Origin: Paenibacillus sp. FSL M7-0420
GTDB lineage: Bacteria; Bacillota; Bacilli; Paenibacillales; Paenibacillaceae
DNA length: 64,000 nucleotides
Assembly: GCF_038002345.1 (NCBI RefSeq)
Contig: NZ_JBBOCJ010000001.1
Span: 2,852,001-2,916,000 of the forward strand
Reading direction: 5' to 3'
Shown here: positions 8,523-17,208 of the stretch, piece after piece
Layout: each line of letters opens with the position of its first letter
Position numbering within the stretch: position 1 is the first letter of the stretch
Notes under the pieces: model-generated
The model's database searches: none
The model's input: only the letters and a program-made list of their open reading frames with translations
Told to the model about the DNA's origin: nothing
Made by a program: the position numbers and the translations under genes

Positions 8523-9290
8523 TTAAAAAATGGACAGGACCAGCCCGATGCCGGTCCCGATGGCGAACGCAGTCAGAAAGGCGTCGGCCCCTTTGGAGAT
8601 GCCGGATACCAGATGCCCGGCCATCAGGTCACGGACCGCATTGGTGATGAGCAGCCCCGGTACGAGCGGCATTACACAGCCGATGATAATCTTGTCCATC
8701 TCCCGTCCCACGCCGAGCTTGACGGAGAAGAAGGCCAGCAGGCCGATAATGAAGGAAGCAATGAATTCCGCGAAGAAGCGAAACTGCACCAGGCGGTGAA
8801 GATAAGTGGCCGCTGCGAAGCCTGTACCGGAGATCAGCAGCGACGGCAGAGCATCCTGCAGGCTGCCCTTGAACATGACCGTGAAGCAGGCTCCGGTCAA
8901 GGCTGCCGCTGCGATCTGTACCCATACCGGGTAAGCATGGGCGGCGTCATCGACCACGCCGAGACGCTCACGCGCTTCGGCGGCTGTCAGCTGGCGTTCG
9001 GTCAGCCGCCGGGAGATGTCATTGACCTCAGATACCTTTTGCAGGTCTGTCGTCCGTTCAGCGATCCGGAACAGCTTCACCGGCTCGGTCCGGCTGGTGG
9101 TGAACATAATGACCGTCGGCGTGACATAGCTATGCGCACCGGGGAAGCCGAGTGCCGCCGCCATCCGGCTCATGGTATCCTCCACACGGTAGGTCTCTGC
9201 ACCGCTCTGCAGCATGATCTTGCCTGCCAGCAGGCAAAGATCGACAATGTCGTGTATGGAAGTGTTGCTATTCGTGCTTGTACTATCCAA
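8523..9290 (-). CDS. Threonine/serine exporter subunit, YjjP-like (DUF1212)
   Basis: A 255-residue protein. The N-terminal soluble domain of about 115 residues has the DUF1212 signature (QSGAETYRVEDTMSRM), followed by about five spans; MPLVPGLLITNAVRDL is the conserved loop matching the one in the partner gene. The TTG start follows GGGGAGG on the minus strand. In other bacteria this two-gene arrangement exports serine, threonine or small dicarboxylates. Confidence 0.87.
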   Translation of the reverse strand: MDSTSTNSNTSIHDIVDLCLLAGKIMLQSGAETYRVEDTMSRMAAALGFPGAHSYVTPTVIMFTTSRTEPVKLFRIAERTTDLQKVSEVNDISRRLTERQLTAAEARERLGVVDDAAHAYPVWVQIAAAALTGACFTVMFKGSLQDALPSLLISGTGFAAATYLHRLVQFRFFAEFIASFIIGLLAFFSVKLGVGREMDKIIIGCVMPLVPGLLITNAVRDLMAGHLVSGISKGADAFLTAFAIGTGIGLVLSIF

Positions 9291-9389
9291 CTTCGCTAAT
9301 CCTCCCCGGGAATGTTATCTATTCGATTGTCGCCTGAAAGTCTGAAAATTTCAACCTTTATTCCATAGCATCCGGCAAATTCCGGGTTT

Positions 9390-9971
9390 TTACTCTTCCA
9401 GTGTGCATAATCCCGTAGCCACACCTCCTGAAACAATCGTCAGAATCGAATGGAAAAAGGTCTCCTTGGAGATGAGAATACCGCCAGCTCCGATGATCAG
9501 GAAGTCCGTCAGGAAGATGATCAGGCCGACATTCAGCGGAAGGTAGCGTTGGATGAATCTGGCGAGGAGGTCGGTCCCGCCTGTACTGGCTTTGAACCGC
9601 AGCATCAGCCCGAGTCCGGTGCCCATCAGGAAGCCGCCGATAATGGCGCTTGAGATGGAGCCCAGCTCAATGTAGTACAGGAAGTAATACTGGAGCGGAA
9701 AGAGCAGCTCGATCAGCAGGGAGGAAGCCAGCAGACCGAGAATGCTGTTGTAGAAGATCTCCCGTTGCCGGAACCAGGCCAGCAGGAAGATAGGCAGACT
9801 GCATAGCATAATGCAGAGTCCGATTTTGGCACCGGAGATATAATTAATAATGAGGGCAATGCCGATAATTCCTCCATCGAGGATTTTATAGGGGACCAGG
9901 AAGAAGTTCGTTCCAGTTGCAATCAGCAGGCTGGCCAGCAGAATAATAACATAGCTTGGGAAGGATCGCAT
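9390..9971 (-). CDS. YitT family membrane protein
   Basis: About 193 residues with six hydrophobic segments, matching the YitT/YczE (DUF161) family of Firmicutes. FKASTGGTDLLARFI is a typical signature. It lacks the cytoplasmic DUF2179 domain that many YitT proteins carry at the C-terminus. ATG 9971 (minus strand) is preferred: a GGAG motif abuts the earlier ATG at 9980 but is correctly spaced for the later one. Transport substrate unknown. Confidence 0.8.
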   Translation of the reverse strand: MRSFPSYVIILLASLLIATGTNFFLVPYKILDGGIIGIALIINYISGAKIGLCIMLCSLPIFLLAWFRQREIFYNSILGLLASSLLIELLFPLQYYFLYYIELGSISSAIIGGFLMGTGLGLMLRFKASTGGTDLLARFIQRYLPLNVGLIIFLTDFLIIGAGGILISKETFFHSILTIVSGGVATGLCTLEE

Positions 9972-10105
9972 AGTCAACATCTCCGGAATTGAGGCATGTC
10001 TTAATCTTTATGCGCCCATCTGGAAAAAAATAGCTAAAAAATCTGCGCTGTCCGAATCAATTGACCATGAACCTTGTCCCGGTTTCCGCTCTAGTGCATT
10101 CATGC

Positions 10106-10975
10106 TCAGCGGGAATATCGCTTGCGGAAGCGCAGCGGAGAGATTCCGACCTTGCGGCTGAAACGCCGGGAGAAGTAAGCCGCACTCTCGAAGCCGGTGC
10201 GCTCTGCGATTCCTCCGACCGGGATCTCTGTCTTAAGCAGCAGCAGCTTGGCCTGCTCCAGCCGGTAATCGGTCAGGTACTCCATGGGCGTAAGCCCGTA
10301 GACACGCTTCATGCAGCGGGCCAGGTAGTTGTAGTGAAAATGCAGGGCGTCCGCCAGTGAGGTGTTCGTGACCTCTTCCGCATAATGATTCCGCAGATAG
10401 GCCTCCGTCAGCTCGGCAATCTCATCCGCCTGGCTTCCGGCCGTATCCTGCCGGGCCAGATCCATCGTCCGCAGCATCTCCTCGAAGATGCGCTGCTGCT
10501 GCCATACAGCACTTGAGCGCCTGCCCTGGTTCAGCTGCAGCAGCTGTCCGGCCTGTCCGCTTCGGGCGAAGGGGGCGGGAAGCGGTCCGAACTGGGGAAT
10601 ACGGATGGTATAGGGATGGGTAAGGAACTGCCGGAAATGTTCCTCCCGGTCTGCATACACCGGCTCCCCCGCAGATTCCGTCCACTCTCCTACCGTGTGA
10701 AAATGAACCCAGGTAAAGATCGTCTCAGCCTCACACGGCCGGACAGAATAATGGTAGCGGTCAGGCAGCAGCAGGGTATGCCCGGCGCCTACCGCCCATT
10801 CTGTATGCTCCTCTCCAAGGTACAGACATCCCTGCTCCACGATAATCAGATCGAATTTGCCCATACAGCTGCGGTTCGGATGCTGGTCTCCGGGCAAATA
10901 TACGGTTCGGCCACACTCCAGGAAGTAAGGGAAGGGCGGCGCAGCGAGATGAATATAGGAAGGATTAAATGTCAT
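10106..10975 (-). CDS. AraC family transcriptional regulator
   Basis: A 289-residue regulator. Residues about 10-100 form a cupin-like sugar-sensing domain (PDRYHYSVRPCEAETIFTW). Residues about 185-285 carry two helix-turn-helix motifs ending in GFESAAYFSRRFSRKVGISP, the AraC/XylS signature. AAGGAG precedes the ATG. It is divergent from the GH127 gene across a 169-base intergenic region with a large inverted repeat, so it most likely activates that gene in response to an arabinose-containing sugar. The ligand is an inference from context. Confidence 0.88.
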   Translation of the reverse strand: MTFNPSYIHLAAPPFPYFLECGRTVYLPGDQHPNRSCMGKFDLIIVEQGCLYLGEEHTEWAVGAGHTLLLPDRYHYSVRPCEAETIFTWVHFHTVGEWTESAGEPVYADREEHFRQFLTHPYTIRIPQFGPLPAPFARSGQAGQLLQLNQGRRSSAVWQQQRIFEEMLRTMDLARQDTAGSQADEIAELTEAYLRNHYAEEVTNTSLADALHFHYNYLARCMKRVYGLTPMEYLTDYRLEQAKLLLLKTEIPVGGIAERTGFESAAYFSRRFSRKVGISPLRFRKRYSR

Positions 10976-11049
10976 TAGCGTCTCCTTAACATAGGCTTAT
11001 TTTCTGGTCCAGCTTCGCTAAAAGTTAGATAGAAGTTGTGTGAAATAGT

Positions 11050-11103
11050 ACAAAAACAGAGTTGCTTATGATTCTGTTTTTGTTCCATTGTACCGTCTAT
11101 AAT
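11050..11103 (+). promoter_or_regulatory. GH127 promoter with inverted-repeat operator
   Basis: ACAAAAACAGA (11050-11060) and TCTGTTTTTGT (11073-11083) form a perfect 11-bp inverted repeat separated by 12 bases. The right arm covers the -35 position of a promoter whose -10 is TATAAT (11098-11103); the -35 itself (around 11075) is poor. This suggests control by a DNA-binding protein at the dyad, most simply the divergent AraC regulator. Confidence 0.6.
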
Positions 11104-11144
11104 GGCAATTAGCGAGGAAGATATGCTGAGGAGGAGATACAATA

Positions 11145-13145
11145 ATGAGCGAATTTGCAGGTACAGAGATCGGTACAACCGTTCAACCAGAGCAACCGGA
11201 TCAACCGGGTTATCCAGAGCTGTCAGGCCAGAGAGCATCCGTTCAGGATGAGTTCTGGGAACGGTACATCCGGCTGGTGCAGGATACGGTTATTCCTTAT
11301 CAATATGAGGCGCTGCATGATCGGGTGGCAGGGGCTGAACCGAGCCATGCTATTGCCAATTTTGAAATCGCTGCCGGAAGAAGAGAGGGCAAGTTCGGGG
11401 GCATGGTCTTCCAGGACAGCGATGTTGCCAAGTGGCTGGAGGCGGTGGGGTATTCACTCCGCATCCGGCGTGACCCGGAATTGGAGCGCCAGGCGGACGA
11501 AGTGATCGATCTGGTGGGTGAAGCGCAGCAGGCTGACGGATACCTGAATACTTATTTCACCGTCAAGGAGCCGGGGAAGCGCTGGACGAATCTCCAGGAC
11601 TGCCACGAGCTGTATTGCGCCGGTCATTTCATCGAAGCGGCGGTGGCTTATTATGAAGCGACCGGCAAGGACAAGCTGCTGAATGTTATGCGCCGGATGG
11701 CCGACCATATCGACTCCGTGTTCGGGCCGGAGGAAGGGAAGCTGAAGGGCTATGACGGTCATCAGGAGATTGAACTGGCACTGGTGAAGCTGCACCGGCT
11801 GACAGGGGAAGAGAAGTATCTGAAGCTCAGCCTGTTCTTCATTGACCAGCGCGGGCAGGAGCCGAACTTCCTGCGCCGGGAGTGGGAGAACCGGGACCGG
11901 GTCTCGCATTGGTCGGGCCGGACAGATCACCTGGACACAGCCTATAATCAAGCCCATATTCCGGTCCGTGAGCAGACGGTGGCCGTAGGCCACTCCGTCC
12001 GCGCCGTCTATATGTATACGGCCATGGCCGATCTGGCCCGGCTGACCGGAGATGAAGCACTGCGCGAAGCCTGCGTGCGCCTGTGGAACAATATGACGGA
12101 GAGGCAGATGTATATCACCGGCGGAATTGGGTCCACGCATCACGGCGAAGCGTTCACCTTTGATTATGATCTGCCTAACGATACGGTCTATGCGGAGACC
12201 TGCGCTTCGATCGGGCTGATCTTTTTTGCCAGACGAATGCTGGAATTGGCTCCCGAAGCCCGCTATGCCGATGTGATGGAACGGGCGCTCTATAATAATG
12301 TGCTCGGCTCGATGGCGCAGGACGGCAAGCATTATTTCTACGTCAATCCGCTGGAGGTCTGGCCACAGGCCTGCACCTGCAATCCCGGCAAACAGCATGT
12401 GAAGGCGCAGCGCCAGGGCTGGTTCGGCTGTGCCTGCTGCCCGCCGAATGTGGCGCGTCTGCTGGCCTCATTGAACCAGTATATTTACACTGTACACAGC
12501 GATACACTCTATACGAACCTGTATATCGGAAGTGAGCTTAAGACCACTCTGGGAGGAACAGAGGTGAAGGTCACTCAGTCCAGTAAGCTTCCATGGGAGG
12601 GTACGGTCACGCTGAAGGTTGATCCGGCGGAGGCCGTAGAGTTCGCTATCGCCCTGCGTATTCCATCGTGGAGTGCTGCGGGGAAGATCCGGGTGAATGG
12701 GGAGCCGGTTCCTGTTGCTGAAGTTGTGGAGCGGGGCTACGCGGTGATCCGCAGGGAGTGGCAGGCCGGTGACACTGTCGAGCTGATTCTTCCGATGGAA
12801 GCGCACCGCCTATATGCTCATCCGAATCTGCGGGAGAATGCCGGGAAGACGGTGATCCAGCGCGGGCCGCTGGTCTATTGTCTGGAAACTGCGGATAACG
12901 GCGAGCCGCTAAGCTCAATATCTCTAAGCAAGGAGGGCAGGTTCACGGAAGCTTACGATGAAGAGCTGCTTGGCGGAGCGGTAGTAATCCGGGCGGCGGG
13001 CTACAGGGTGGAGGAGCAGAGCTGGAGCGGCGGACTCTACGGCAGCACCAGGACGGCGGTACAGCCGGTGGAAGTAACGGCAATTCCGTATTATCTGTGG
13101 GGCAACCGCGGCAGCGGAGAGATGAAGGTGTGGATACCGGAGTAA
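11145..13145 (+). CDS. GH127 beta-L-arabinofuranosidase
   Basis: A 666-residue cytoplasmic enzyme of the former DUF1680 family, now GH127, which releases L-arabinose from beta-linked arabino-oligosaccharides. The zinc-thiolate active site known from HypBA1 is visible: Glu and Cys in VYAETCAS and two adjacent Cys in FGCACCPPNVARLL, one Cys acting as nucleophile. An (alpha/alpha)6 barrel fills the first about 430 residues, with beta domains after it. There is no signal peptide, so substrates must be imported as short sugars. ATG 11145 follows GAGGAGG. Divergent from its probable AraC regulator. Confidence 0.9.
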   Translation: MSEFAGTEIGTTVQPEQPDQPGYPELSGQRASVQDEFWERYIRLVQDTVIPYQYEALHDRVAGAEPSHAIANFEIAAGRREGKFGGMVFQDSDVAKWLEAVGYSLRIRRDPELERQADEVIDLVGEAQQADGYLNTYFTVKEPGKRWTNLQDCHELYCAGHFIEAAVAYYEATGKDKLLNVMRRMADHIDSVFGPEEGKLKGYDGHQEIELALVKLHRLTGEEKYLKLSLFFIDQRGQEPNFLRREWENRDRVSHWSGRTDHLDTAYNQAHIPVREQTVAVGHSVRAVYMYTAMADLARLTGDEALREACVRLWNNMTERQMYITGGIGSTHHGEAFTFDYDLPNDTVYAETCASIGLIFFARRMLELAPEARYADVMERALYNNVLGSMAQDGKHYFYVNPLEVWPQACTCNPGKQHVKAQRQGWFGCACCPPNVARLLASLNQYIYTVHSDTLYTNLYIGSELKTTLGGTEVKVTQSSKLPWEGTVTLKVDPAEAVEFAIALRIPSWSAAGKIRVNGEPVPVAEVVERGYAVIRREWQAGDTVELILPMEAHRLYAHPNLRENAGKTVIQRGPLVYCLETADNGEPLSSISLSKEGRFTEAYDEELLGGAVVIRAAGYRVEEQSWSGGLYGSTRTAVQPVEVTAIPYYLWGNRGSGEMKVWIPE

Positions 13146-13171
13146 TCCCGGCGGCCGCCTGTCCATGAACG

Positions 13172-13216
13172 AACAACCCGGTTGTACCGCCTAAGCGGAC
13201 AACCGGGTTGTTATGC
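13172..13216. terminator. Terminator after GH127
   Basis: AACAACCCGGTTGT (13172-13185) pairs with ACAACCGGGTTGTT (13199-13212), followed by a T-containing tail. It can act for both converging genes. Confidence 0.7.
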
Positions 13217-13274
13217 TTTTAAAATATAAGAAATTATATGTTTCACACGATAACTTATTCTTCTATTTCTCGCT

Positions 13275-13314
13275 GAAACGGTACCGTCCTTTAAAAGGAC
13301 GGCAAAGCCGTTTC
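13275..13314. repeat. Nested palindrome (REP-like)
   Basis: GAAACGG (13275-13281) pairs with CCGTTTC (13308-13314), and inside it CCGTCC (13284-13289) pairs with GGACGG (13297-13302). It lies just past the 3' end of the cellobiose phosphorylase gene. The nested shape resembles dispersed intergenic palindromes of Paenibacillus rather than a simple terminator. Confidence 0.5.
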
Positions 13315-13336
13315 CACTTGTAGGAGTGCCAGGTTA

Positions 13337-15772
13337 TTAGCCGAGAGTGACGACAACCTGGTGTACTGCACCGTCGCCCACAGGAGCGATAATATTGCCT
13401 TCCACGGCAGCGCCGTCGAGGGTCAGGCTGGCTACACCTTTGGAGACATGGTTCGGGTTCTGGATCGAGATCACATAAGTGTCGCCACGGAAGACGCGGG
13501 TGATCTCGAAGCCGTCCCATTCTGCTGGGATACAAGGGTCAACCTTGAGCCCGGCGAAGTCTGCCTGAATTCCCAGGATAGACTGCGTGATCGCTACATA
13601 GTTCCATGCCGCTGTACCCGTCAGCCAGGAGTTTTTCGCTTCCCCGTGACGTACGGCATCTTTACCGGCGATCATCTGGGAGTACACGTAAGGCTCCATC
13701 CGGTGCACTTCGCTGATGTCCTCCAGGTAGGCCGGAGCGATTTTTCGGTAAATGTCAAAAGCTCTGTCGCCATGTCCAAGGACCGTCTCTGCAATCATGA
13801 TCCACGGGTTGTTATGGCAGAAGATCCCGGCATTCTCTTTGTAGCCCGGAGGGTACGTGGAGATTTCACCCAGGTTCAGATAGTACTTGGAATACGGAGG
13901 CTGCTGCAAAACGATACCATAGTCCGTATCCAGACGTTCCTGCACGGAAGTCAGGGCGCGGGCTGCTTCACCGTTCTCTACACCGATTCCGGCCATTACG
14001 CACATGCCTTGCGGCTCAATGAAGATCTGGCCTTCTTCGTTCTCCTTGCTGCCGATCTTGTCGCCATAATGGTCATATGCGCGCAGGAACCAGTCGCCGT
14101 CGAAGCCGTGGGACAACGTGATGGCACTCATGTTCTCGATCTTGGCAACAGCGTCAGCGGCTACATCATCCAATCCGCGCATCCGGCAGATCTCGGCATA
14201 GTCCGGTCCAACGAAGACGAACAGACCTGCGATGAATACAGATTCCGCTACGCCGCCAGCGATATTCTCCGTGGTCTGGAACGATTCGCCCGGCTCGGTG
14301 GAGAAGCAGTTCAGGTTCAGACAGTCATTCCAGTCCGCGCGTCCGATCAGCGGCAGGCCGTGAGGCCCGAGGTTGTTCGTGACATGCTCGAAGCTCAGCT
14401 TCAGATGCTCGAACAGGGTTGCTGTGTGATCCGGATTGCTGTCAAAAGGAACCTGCTCATCAAGGATCGAATAATCGCCGGTCTCCTTAATATAGGCTGC
14501 TGTACCCGAGATCAGCCATAGCGGATCGTCGTTGAAGCCGGAGCCGACTTCATTGTTGCCCTTCTTGGTTAGCGGCTGGTACTGGTGATACGCACTGCCG
14601 TCAGGGAACTGGGTAGCGGCGATATCAAGAATCCGTTCTCTGGCACGCTCTGGAATCTGGTGGACGAAGCCGAGCAAGTCCTGGTTGGAGTCGCGGAAGC
14701 CCATACCACGGCCAATCCCGGATTCGAAGTACGATGCGGAACGGGACATGTTGAAGGTCACCATACACTGGTATGGATTCCAGATGTTCACCATCCGGTT
14801 CAGCTTGTCGTCCCCGCTCTTGATCTGGTATTTGGACAGCAGGTTATCCCAGTGCGCAGCCAGAACGGCAAGGGCGGCATCCACCTGGGCATCGGTAGCG
14901 AACTGATCGATGACAGCCTGGGCCGGCTTTTTGTTAATAACGTTCAGGGCTTCCCATTTCTCATCCTCAGGGTTCTCGATGTAGCCGAGCACGAAGATGA
15001 AGCTTTGGGCTTCGCCCGGCTCCAGCGTGATGTCAAGTGCGTGGGAGCCGATCGGCGACCAGCCGCTGGCGACAGAGTTAGTAGGCTCACCGGCAGCAAC
15101 CGCCTGCGGAGCATCCAGGCCATTGTACATGCCCACGAACGATTCGCGGTCCGTATCGAAGCCGGCAATTTCCTTATTTACAGAATAGAAGGCGTAGTGG
15201 TTTCTGCGCTCGCGGTATTCTGTTTTGTGATAAATGACGGAATCCTTCACTTCTACTTCGCCGGTGCTGAGGTTACGCTGGAAGTTGGTCATATCATCGT
15301 TGGCATTCCACAGGCAGAACTCGGCAAAAGAGAACAGCTTCACGGTCTTTTTCACATCGCCTGTGTTCTTAACAACCAGACGGTGAACTTCCGCATTGTG
15401 GCCCATCGGTACAAAAGCAAGCTGATTCACGGAAATGCCGTTACGCTCGCCTGTAATAGAAGTGTAGCCAAGGCCGTGGCGGCATTCGTAGAAGTCGAGG
15501 TCCCGCTTCACCGGCATCCAGCCCGGCGTCCAGAAGTCCCCGCCATCGTACAGGTAGTAGTAGCGGCCGCCGGTATCCAGCGGAATATTGTTATACCGGT
15601 AACGGGTAAGTCTTCTCATCCGCGCATCGCGGTAGAAGGTATAGCCCCCGGCAGTATTAGAGATGAGGCCGAAGAACTGCTCGTTGCCGAGGTAGTTAAT
15701 CCAAGGATAAGGGGTTTTGGGGGTGTTGATTACATACTCTTTACGGGTGTCGTCAAAAGTTCCGAATTTCAT
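13337..15772 (-). CDS. Cellobiose phosphorylase (GH94)
   Basis: An 811-residue cytoplasmic enzyme that splits cellobiose with phosphate into glucose 1-phosphate and glucose. The N-terminus ([20 protein letters not shown]) and the phosphate/substrate segments follow the Cellulomonas cellobiose phosphorylase closely as I recall it. ADWNDCLN near residues 479-486 carries the catalytic Asp, and the C-terminal [15 protein letters not shown] block is also present. ATG 15772 follows AAAGGAG by 11 bases; a TTG three codons earlier is too close. Its promoter carries the same LacI operator as the regulator gene downstream, so it is cellobiose-induced by inference. Confidence 0.92.
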   Translation of the reverse strand: MKFGTFDDTRKEYVINTPKTPYPWINYLGNEQFFGLISNTAGGYTFYRDARMRRLTRYRYNNIPLDTGGRYYYLYDGGDFWTPGWMPVKRDLDFYECRHGLGYTSITGERNGISVNQLAFVPMGHNAEVHRLVVKNTGDVKKTVKLFSFAEFCLWNANDDMTNFQRNLSTGEVEVKDSVIYHKTEYRERRNHYAFYSVNKEIAGFDTDRESFVGMYNGLDAPQAVAAGEPTNSVASGWSPIGSHALDITLEPGEAQSFIFVLGYIENPEDEKWEALNVINKKPAQAVIDQFATDAQVDAALAVLAAHWDNLLSKYQIKSGDDKLNRMVNIWNPYQCMVTFNMSRSASYFESGIGRGMGFRDSNQDLLGFVHQIPERARERILDIAATQFPDGSAYHQYQPLTKKGNNEVGSGFNDDPLWLISGTAAYIKETGDYSILDEQVPFDSNPDHTATLFEHLKLSFEHVTNNLGPHGLPLIGRADWNDCLNLNCFSTEPGESFQTTENIAGGVAESVFIAGLFVFVGPDYAEICRMRGLDDVAADAVAKIENMSAITLSHGFDGDWFLRAYDHYGDKIGSKENEEGQIFIEPQGMCVMAGIGVENGEAARALTSVQERLDTDYGIVLQQPPYSKYYLNLGEISTYPPGYKENAGIFCHNNPWIMIAETVLGHGDRAFDIYRKIAPAYLEDISEVHRMEPYVYSQMIAGKDAVRHGEAKNSWLTGTAAWNYVAITQSILGIQADFAGLKVDPCIPAEWDGFEITRVFRGDTYVISIQNPNHVSKGVASLTLDGAAVEGNIIAPVGDGAVHQVVVTLG

Positions 15773-15794
15773 GAGAGACAAGTCTCCTTTCGAT

Positions 15795-15812
15795 TGTGAA
15801 CGCGCGTTTACA
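15795..15812. promoter_or_regulatory. LacI-type operator of the cellobiose phosphorylase gene
   Basis: TGTGAACGCGCGTTTACA is an 18-bp palindrome with one mismatch and a central CG, 22 bases upstream of the start codon. It is nearly identical to the site in front of the LacI regulator (16960-16977). Confidence 0.8.
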
Positions 15813-15887
15813 TAGCGGAGAAAAAAGTCCCTCGGGGCAAGGGATTTTTCTGAATCGGTCTGTATCAGTCTAAATCGGAGTAAAGCT

Positions 15888-16943
15888 CTACTTCTTCGGC
15901 GGCTGACAGGAATCTCTGGTGATCAGACGCGCCGGGAAGCTGATGGTGCTGAAGGTCGGCTGCTGTGAATCGCACAGCTCAATGACCTTCTCGACAGCGG
16001 CTTTGGACATTTCATAAATCGGCAGACGGACGGAGGTCAGCTTGGGATGAATCCGCGCAGCAAGCTGCACATCGTCGAACCCCGCAATGGAGATATCCTC
16101 CGGCACGGAAATGCCATGCTCCGAGAACGCTTCCATCGCCGAGATAGCCATATCGTCATTGGAAGAGAAGAAGGCGGTCGGCAGCGGGCCGCCGAAATCC
16201 AGCAGCTTCTTCACTTCCTGATAGGCAGTCTCCTTGAGAAAATCACCCTGAAGGACGAAGTCCTTCTGCAGGGCAAGTCCATGGCGCTTCAGCGTATTCT
16301 CGTATGCCATGTAGCGCTCCCGCCCGGAATAAGTATTCATCCGTCCGCAGATCATGCCGATCTCCTGATGGCCGAGACCGATTAAGTACTCAATCGCTTC
16401 CACTGTACCTTCATAATCCTTGGAATTCACAATAGCGAGATGATTGCGGTCCAGATGCTCTGACATAATCTCGGAAATGTCATAATCGATCAGCACCAGC
16501 GGAGCGCTGAGACCGACCATTTCCCGTACAATCTCAATATCCTTCTGGGTGCCGACAATGATGCCGCCGTCAATCCGTTTCTGCAGGAAGGCCTGCTTGA
16601 CCTTCAGGAAGTCGTCGGGAGAATAGACGGTGTGAATCAGAACATAACAGCCGCGGGCATTCGACGTATCTACCACAGCATCGACGAATGGGGCAAAGTA
16701 ATTATTCTGATAGATCCGTGTCGCATTCTCCTTCTCGTTCATGCTGATGGCAAACAGCCCGATCGTGTCGGTCTTCTTGCCGGCCAGCGCCCGGGCGAAG
16801 CTGTTCGGCTCGTACTGATGCTGTTCAATTACCTTCAGCACCTTAGCCCGGGTCTCTTCAGGGACATTGGAATAGTTGTTGATCACACGGGATACGGTGC
16901 TTCGCGAAACCCCGGCTAGCTTGGCAATATCTTCGCTTCGCAT
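15888..16943 (-). CDS. LacI family regulator of cellobiose phosphorylase
   Basis: A 351-residue repressor. Residues 1-50 form the LacI helix-turn-helix and hinge ([20 protein letters not shown]), and the rest is a periplasmic-binding-protein-like sugar sensor with blocks such as [19 protein letters not shown] and [24 protein letters not shown] precedes the ATG. It lies directly downstream of the phosphorylase gene on the same strand and has its own operator. Autoregulation and cellobiose (or a derivative) as inducer are inferred from context. Confidence 0.9.
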   Translation of the reverse strand: MRSEDIAKLAGVSRSTVSRVINNYSNVPEETRAKVLKVIEQHQYEPNSFARALAGKKTDTIGLFAISMNEKENATRIYQNNYFAPFVDAVVDTSNARGCYVLIHTVYSPDDFLKVKQAFLQKRIDGGIIVGTQKDIEIVREMVGLSAPLVLIDYDISEIMSEHLDRNHLAIVNSKDYEGTVEAIEYLIGLGHQEIGMICGRMNTYSGRERYMAYENTLKRHGLALQKDFVLQGDFLKETAYQEVKKLLDFGGPLPTAFFSSNDDMAISAMEAFSEHGISVPEDISIAGFDDVQLAARIHPKLTSVRLPIYEMSKAAVEKVIELCDSQQPTFSTISFPARLITRDSCQPPKK

Positions 16944-16959
16944 AATGTACCCCCTCTAA

Positions 16960-16977
16960 TGTAAACGCGCGTTTATG
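16960..16977. promoter_or_regulatory. LacI-type operator upstream of the regulator
   Basis: TGTAAACGCGCGTTTATG contains the perfect palindrome TAAACGCGCGTTTA (16962-16975), 16 bases before the regulator's start codon. Same core as the phosphorylase site. Confidence 0.8.
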
Positions 16978-17055
16978 AACTTATTGTAGAATAAATCTGC
17001 CCAGCGGTCAATCGTCCGCCGCAACATTTTTGCCATGCGATAAGAGCGGTTTCAC

Positions 17056-17084
17056 TTGCCGGATTCTCCGATCTGCGTTACAAC
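17056..17084 (+). promoter_or_regulatory. Possible promoter of the YesM/YesN operon
   Basis: TTGCCG (17056-17061), a 17-base spacer and TACAAC (17079-17084), each matching 4 of 6 consensus bases, lie 44 bases before the upstream ORF. Confidence 0.4.
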
Positions 17085-17127
17085 TAGAGGCATCAGTCAA
17101 ATAGAGACAGGAGAAAGGACACCGCTC

Positions 17128-17208
17128 ATGATAAGACAAATGATGAGACAAACACCGGCTTCACAGATCTGCGGGGAGAAGGAGGGCTTGCTATCTTTTA
17201 CTCGTTGA
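17128..17208 (+). CDS. 26-codon upstream ORF coupled to the sensor kinase
   Basis: ATG 17128 is preceded by AAAGGA (17114-17119) at a good distance and opens a 26-residue reading frame (MIRQMMRQTPASQIC and so on, ending LLSFTR). Its TGA stop (17206-17208) overlaps the TTG start of the kinase (17205-17207) in the sequence TTGA. The kinase start has no well-placed ribosome site of its own: GGAGGG lies about 18 bases away. Ribosomes therefore probably reach the kinase by termination-reinitiation. The peptide itself is probably not the point; it may set the low level of kinase. Confidence 0.6.
   Translation: MIRQMMRQTPASQICGEKEGLLSFTR

Noticed and set aside
13361..14521. Long open frame opposite the cellobiose phosphorylase gene
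   Set aside because: It is the antisense shadow of a well-supported GH94 gene; the translation has no family pattern and no ribosome site.
14585..15799. Second long antisense frame over cellobiose phosphorylase
   Set aside because: Same reason: codon structure belongs to the minus-strand gene.
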